Assembly: GCA_002724825.1 (NCBI GenBank)
Contig: PBPU01000106.1
Span: forward strand, 1 to 19,066
Origin: Acidimicrobiaceae bacterium
GTDB lineage: Bacteria > Actinomycetota > Acidimicrobiia > Acidimicrobiales > UBA8592
DNA: 19,066 nt
Direction of reading: 5' to 3'
This document shows, piece by piece, positions 15,649 through 19,066 of the stretch (positions within the stretch are counted from its first letter, which is position 1; each line of letters opens with the position of its first letter). The position numbers and the translations under genes were made by a program. The notes beneath the pieces were generated by a model. It was not told where the DNA came from. It did not search any database and was given only the letters and a program-made list of their open reading frames with translations.

Positions 15649-16086
15649 ATGGCGACAATTGCAGCAGGATGCGATCATGGAGGATTTTCTTTAAAGACAG
15701 TTCTTATCGAACACCTAGTCGCAAGCGGCCATGAAGTTCTCGATTTAGGAACTCACTCTAATGAACGAGTTGACTATCCCGACTTTGCTGAAACTGTCGC
15801 GAAGTCGGTGGCATCGGGCGAAGTAGAGTTTGGGCTTCTAGTGTGCGGTAGTGGCATAGGTGTTTGCATGGCAGCGAATAAAGTCTCTGGGATCCGCGCA
15901 GCGACCATCCATGATGTTACATCTGCCCACCTCTCACGCGAGCATAACGATGCCAATGTTATCTGCTTAGGCGAGCGACTGATCGGGCCTGAAGTCGCCA
16001 AAGAAGCACTAGATATCTTTCTGGCTTCAGAATTCCAAGAAGGCCGGCACCTAAAACGCGTTAAGAAAATAAACGAGATCCTCTAG
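15649..16086 (+). CDS. rpiB: Ribose 5-phosphate isomerase B
   Basis: Interconverts ribose 5-phosphate and ribulose 5-phosphate in the non-oxidative pentose phosphate pathway. The 145-residue protein opens with AAGCDHGGFSLK (substrate Asp9-His10), has VCGSGIGVCMAANKV with Cys66 at the position of the catalytic cysteine of E. coli RpiB, and SREHNDANVICLGERLIG with His99. The cysteine marks it as the RpiB type rather than the mycobacterial variant, which uses a glutamate. The start is ATG 15649, with no clear Shine-Dalgarno sequence. It is convergent with glyA, with three bases between the stops. rpiB beside glyA and the atp operon recalls the Bacillus order. Confidence 0.96.
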   Translation: MATIAAGCDHGGFSLKTVLIEHLVASGHEVLDLGTHSNERVDYPDFAETVAKSVASGEVEFGLLVCGSGIGVCMAANKVSGIRAATIHDVTSAHLSREHNDANVICLGERLIGPEVAKEALDIFLASEFQEGRHLKRVKKINEIL

Positions 16087-16089
16087 GCT

Positions 16090-17541
16090 TTAGATCAGAT
16101 TGAGGTCTGGGTAAAGAGGATTTAAACGCAATAGATCTCCAGCTCTTTCTCGGTTGCTGGCCTGAATTTCGCTTGCAAGGATATAGTTCGCTTTCGATTG
16201 CTCCCCGGATGAAGTTTTTGTAGGCTCTGCCGCCTTCAAGGTTGAGCAGATAATATCGGCTACCTCGTCCATATCATCTTCGCCCATCCCCAAAGTTGTA
16301 AGCGCCGGAGTTCCTAATCTGATCCCAGATGTATACCAAGCACCATTTGGATCAAACGGAATTGAGTTTCGATTAACTACAACACCTGCATCCTCAAGGG
16401 CACTTTCAGCTTGCCGTCCAGTAAGCCCAAACTTCCGAACATCGACTAAGACAAGGTGGTTCTCAGTTCCCCCTGTTACAAGCCGACCGCCTCGCTTTTC
16501 AATTCCCGAAGCCAATGCAGAAGCGTTGTTAACGACATTGCTTGCGTACTCTCTAAACTCGGGCTGGCGCGCTTCGGCAAAAGCTACAGCTTTCGCAGCC
16601 ATGATATTCGCCAATGGTCCTCCGAGAACCATCGGACAACCCTTATCGATGAATTCTGCCAATTCTTCTTCGTTCGATAAGACAATTCCACCTCGAGGGC
16701 CACGAAGAGACTTATGCGTGGTAGAAGTCACTATATGGGCATTCGATATTGGGTCGAAGTCATCGGCGAATACCTTTCCTGCTACAAGTCCAGCAAAGTG
16801 TGCCATGTCCACCATGAATGTTGCATCAACCGAATCAGCGATCTCTCTTATTTTAGCGAAATTGACTTTCCGCGGGTAGGCAGAATATCCGGCGACAATA
16901 ACTAAAGGGCGAAATTCCTTTGCCAGCGTATTGATTTCGTCATAGTCGAGTATTTCAGTTTCTGGGTTCACACCATATGACCGCTGATCAAATAATTTAC
17001 CAGATATATTCGGGCGGAATCCGTGGGTTAAGTGACCTCCGGCATCCAAAGACATTCCAATCATTCGTTGGTTGCCGAAAGATGTTCGTAAAGTTTCCCA
17101 GTCTGAATCTGTTAGATCGTTGACGTGCCTTTTACCATGAGATGCAAGAAAAGGAGCTTCAATTCGGTGAGCAAGAATAGACCAGAATGCGACTAGGTTC
17201 GCATCTATACCTGAGTGAGGCTGCACATATGCGTAGTTAGCGCTAAATAGTTCTTTTGCATGGTTGCTTGCAAGCGTTTCAACCTTATCGACGAACTCAC
17301 AACCCGCATAAAATCTATGGCCAGGTGTCCCTTCGGCGTATTTGTCGCTGAACCAATTACCCATTGCAAGAAGAACTGCAGGTGAAGCATAGTTTTCGGA
17401 AGCTATTAACTTCAGCTGGCTTCTTTGATTGTCTAATTCTCCTCGAATATGTTCTGCAACAGTAGGTTCGCTTGTGCTGATCACTTCCAAAGCTTTACTG
17501 AAAGCAGTTGAAACGTCCGATATATTTTCTTCGCTTTCCAT
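16090..17541 (-). CDS. glyA: Serine hydroxymethyltransferase, long form with an internal insertion
   Basis: PLP enzyme that moves the hydroxymethyl group of serine to tetrahydrofolate, giving glycine and methylene-THF. At 483 residues it is 50-70 longer than usual GlyA. Conserved parts include LKLIASENYAS (43-53), YAEGTPGHRFYAGCEFVD (68-85), GGHLTHG (168-174), DMAHFAGLVAG (245-255) and the PLP lysine Lys277 in TSTTHKSLRGPRGG. Between VQPHSGIDANLVAFW and MSLDAGGHLTHG there is an extra segment of about 35 residues (124-158). A C-terminal tail ends in RLNPLYPDLNLI. Longer SHMTs exist in Chlamydia and spirochaetes, so this may be a known subclass. The start ATG 17541 follows a GGGAG six bases upstream. 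It is transcribed towards rpiB and away from the atp genes. Confidence 0.94.
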   Translation of the reverse strand: MESEENISDVSTAFSKALEVISTSEPTVAEHIRGELDNQRSQLKLIASENYASPAVLLAMGNWFSDKYAEGTPGHRFYAGCEFVDKVETLASNHAKELFSANYAYVQPHSGIDANLVAFWSILAHRIEAPFLASHGKRHVNDLTDSDWETLRTSFGNQRMIGMSLDAGGHLTHGFRPNISGKLFDQRSYGVNPETEILDYDEINTLAKEFRPLVIVAGYSAYPRKVNFAKIREIADSVDATFMVDMAHFAGLVAGKVFADDFDPISNAHIVTSTTHKSLRGPRGGIVLSNEEELAEFIDKGCPMVLGGPLANIMAAKAVAFAEARQPEFREYASNVVNNASALASGIEKRGGRLVTGGTENHLVLVDVRKFGLTGRQAESALEDAGVVVNRNSIPFDPNGAWYTSGIRLGTPALTTLGMGEDDMDEVADIICSTLKAAEPTKTSSGEQSKANYILASEIQASNRERAGDLLRLNPLYPDLNLI

Positions 17542-17561
17542 ATGAACTCCCGTGATATGTA

Positions 17562-17588
17562 AAAGTGTATTCCTTCACGAAACACTTT
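17562..17588 (-). promoter_or_regulatory. Possible stem-loop in the glyA leader
   Basis: Seven-base inverse-complementary arms, AAAGTGT (17562-17568) and ACACTTT (17582-17588), enclose 13 bases a short distance upstream of the glyA Shine-Dalgarno sequence. In a glyA leader RNA this could form a hairpin. It does not resemble the tandem glycine riboswitch, and no terminator T-run follows, so any regulatory role is speculative. The remainder of the 17542-17782 gap should also hold the divergent glyA and atp promoters, but I could not assign convincing -35/-10 pairs. Confidence 0.25.
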
Positions 17589-17782
17589 GGCCAGTCACTG
17601 AATGCTAATAGACAGGTGAATAGAAAAAAGAAATAGGTCGCTAAAAGTACTCAAGTGAATCGTCTAGATATTGGTCCGTTTCAATGGCAAAGAATTCGAG
17701 ACTAGTGGTAGATTGATTCGAGACAGTTACTTCCAGCAAAGATTGTCTAGCACCTAATCGGAATAAGCGAGGGCCCATTACT

Positions 17783-18040
17783 GTGGCAAATCCAATCAAA
17801 GCTTTAGCAGATGCAGAAGATGGCGTAACGGCAGCGTTTGAGCTCGTATTAACTCCAGCAGCGTTTGCTTTTCTGGGATACCTTATCGATCGATGGACGG
17901 GCGTCGGTCCTCTTTTTGTTTTCATACTCGGAGGGGCTGTTGGAGCCTATGAGATATGGAAACTTTGGTATACATACACTGAACGTATGAAAAAACTGGA
18001 AGCGGATTTACCAGATGCAAAAGGCAAGACCAGTGAGTGA
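17783..18040 (+). CDS. AtpZ-like small membrane protein of the ATP synthase operon
   Basis: An 85-residue protein with two predicted membrane helices (about 16-35 and 41-62: AAFELVLTPAAFAFLGYLID and VGPLFVFILGGAVGAYEIWK), joined by a short RWTG loop, and a charged C-terminal tail (ERMKKLEADLPDAKGK). This is the layout of the AtpZ / ATPase_gene1 family found at the head of F1Fo ATP synthase operons, thought to help assembly or cation handling together with AtpI. The start is GTG 17783, following a GAGGG about nine bases upstream. Its 3' end overlaps atpI. Assignment rests on topology, size and position. Confidence 0.8.
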   Translation: MANPIKALADAEDGVTAAFELVLTPAAFAFLGYLIDRWTGVGPLFVFILGGAVGAYEIWKLWYTYTERMKKLEADLPDAKGKTSE

Positions 18041-18500
18041 AATTTCGATTAATGCCGGAGGGGAGCACCAAGCTCCTGAACGTGAGATCGCAGTAGACCT
18101 TTTCCGAAGAGGGATAATGATCTCGCCAATTCTTCTTGCTCTTTGTCTTATCTTTTGGGGTCTCAATGGGCTGGCATGCGGCGGAATTGGTCTTGGGTTG
18201 GTGCTCGTCAACTTTCTTATGGGCGCTTGGATCATTGATTGGGCAGTAAAAATATCCCCACAGGTTCTCATGGGCGCAGTGCTAGCAGGCTTCGTTTTGC
18301 GAATGGGAGTTCTAACTGCAGTAGTCGTTCCGATACGAAATGAAAATTGGTTTGAGGTCATCCCATTCGGCGCCATACTAATTTTTTCACATTTAGCCCT
18401 TTTGATTTGGGAAACGCGCTATATTTCTGCAACGCTTGCTTATCCGGGCTTAAAACCTGATGTGGGTAACCGCACGGGCGAAAACAAAGGGAAGGGGTAG
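18015..18500 (+). CDS. atpI: AtpI-like ATP synthase operon membrane protein
   Basis: A 161-residue polytopic protein with about four hydrophobic helices: two adjoining ones (about 33-53 and 55-78, GIMISPILLALCLIFWGLNG and the following GGIGLGLVLVNFLMGAWIID), one near 83-104 (QVLMGAVLAGFVLRMGVLTA) and one near 115-133. Topology and its position between an AtpZ-like gene and atpB fit the ATP synthase subunit I family, an assembly factor for the c-ring. Two starts are possible: ATG 18015, overlapping the previous gene by 26 bases, and GTG 18033, overlapping by eight and better placed after an AAAAGG. I list the longer form; the shorter is as likely. The stop precedes atpB by seven bases. Confidence 0.8.
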   Translation: MQKARPVSEISINAGGEHQAPEREIAVDLFRRGIMISPILLALCLIFWGLNGLACGGIGLGLVLVNFLMGAWIIDWAVKISPQVLMGAVLAGFVLRMGVLTAVVVPIRNENWFEVIPFGAILIFSHLALLIWETRYISATLAYPGLKPDVGNRTGENKGKG

Positions 18501-18507
18501 AAAACAA

Positions 18508-19066
18508 GTGAACATCCTTGCGCTGAAATTTCCTGAAGTTAGCCAACTCTTCTATTGGCCTGACTTTGCTTTTCAGGGAACGCCTCTAGCAATGAACAAA
18601 ACAGTGCTGATTTATTTGGCTGCCCTAGTCCTAACTCTGTGGGTGTTCCTCACAGCGGGTTCAAAGAAAAGTCTTGTCCCAAGCGGCATGTCTCACGTTG
18701 CCGAAGGTGGTATTAATTTCGTTGAAGACAGCATCGTCATGCAAACAATGGGCGCGGATGGAAAGAAGTATGTCCCATTCCTAACAACCATGTTCTTCTT
18801 TATCTTCTTCTCAAATATTTTCGAAGTCGTACCGTTTATCCAATTCCCCGCCAATGCCAAAATGTCAGTTCCTCTTGCCTTGTCATTGATGGTTTGGGTC
18901 ATCTACAACTATCTGGGAGTTAAGAATCAAGGTTTCTTCGGCTATATGAAAAACAGCCTCTTTCCTCCGGGTGTCCCCAAAGCCTTGTACCTCATTGTGA
19001 CACCTATAGAGTTTTTCTCGGTATTTATTATCCGACCTCTTTCTTTAGCGATTCGGTTGTGGGCCA
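18508..19066 (+). CDS. atpB: ATP synthase Fo subunit a, 3'-truncated by the window edge
   Basis: The a subunit forms the proton half-channels of the Fo motor next to the c-ring. The frame runs from GTG 18508 (after a GGAAGGGG) to the window end, giving 186 residues. Family features are the first membrane helix (NKTVLIYLAALVLTLWVFLT), the loop VEDSIVMQTMGADGKKYVPF, helix TTMFFFIFFSNIFEVVPF, QFPANAKMSVPLALSL, FPPGVPKALYLIVTPIEF and RPLSLAIRLWA, where the arginine near the end of the window is the essential proton-path arginine (Arg210 of E. coli). The text breaks off just after it. The remaining atp genes should follow outside the window. Confidence 0.96.
   Translation, partial: MNILALKFPEVSQLFYWPDFAFQGTPLAMNKTVLIYLAALVLTLWVFLTAGSKKSLVPSGMSHVAEGGINFVEDSIVMQTMGADGKKYVPFLTTMFFFIFFSNIFEVVPFIQFPANAKMSVPLALSLMVWVIYNYLGVKNQGFFGYMKNSLFPPGVPKALYLIVTPIEFFSVFIIRPLSLAIRLWA

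Noticed and set aside
18008..18376. A 122-codon minus-strand open frame across atpI
   Set aside because: It lies wholly opposite the hydrophobic atpI gene, has no recognisable motif or ribosome site, and is explained as a shadow frame.

Overview
The window looks like chromosomal DNA of an actinobacterium with unusually moderate GC (roughly 45% by eye). The main evidence is gene order: argS-lysA-hom-thrC-rho-rpmE-prfA-prmC-tsaC followed by the ATP synthase operon is the arrangement known from Actinobacteria such as Mycobacterium. A stand-alone F420-hydrogenase-beta-type protein (F420 is widespread in Actinobacteria) and a family 5 uracil-DNA glycosylase agree with this. A low-GC, probably aquatic member of the Acidimicrobiia is my best guess, but it is an inference from gene content, not a phylogeny.

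Layout. 1-1342 (+): the 3' part of a uracil-DNA glycosylase gene (udgB), then two tandem paralogous lipoproteins joined by 4-base start/stop overlaps. 1354-3963 (-): dusB (tRNA dihydrouridine synthase), a tRNA-Arg(CCG) with its own likely promoter, and an FrhB-family iron-sulfur flavoprotein. 4080-9830 (+): argS, lysA, hom and thrC, i.e. arginyl-tRNA charging plus the last step of lysine synthesis and two steps of threonine synthesis; homoserine kinase (thrB), which often follows thrC, is absent. 10011-16086 (+): rho, a type B L31 gene (rpmE2), an unrecognised 333-residue protein, prfA, prmC (which methylates the prfA product), tsaC (tRNA t6A synthesis) and rpiB. 16090-17541 (-): a long-form glyA, convergent with rpiB. 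17783-end (+): atpZ-like, atpI and the start of atpB, the head of the F1Fo ATP synthase operon. No gene-free stretch exceeds 300 bases; the longest are 17542-17782 and 9831-10010. No insertion sequence, CRISPR array, phage gene or toxin-antitoxin pair was seen.

The genes are mostly growth-related housekeeping functions: translation (argS, tRNA-Arg, dusB, rpmE2, prfA, prmC, tsaC), amino-acid supply (lysA, hom, thrC, glyA), transcription termination (rho) and energy (atp). The striking exception to ordinariness is Rho. It keeps the Rho fold and the primary RNA-binding site, but an almost ungapped comparison with the E. coli protein, recalled from memory, shows that the catalytic glutamate, the adjacent arginine, the arginine finger, the Walker-B-side arginine and the first P-loop lysine are all replaced by in-frame substitutions. 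It may be a non-hydrolysing or mechanistically altered Rho sitting in the canonical rho locus. Just upstream lies a 20-base palindrome within a possible promoter. These two, together with the tandem four-cysteine lipoproteins, the missing thrB, the zinc-free L31 and the SHMT insertion, are the points most worth following up.
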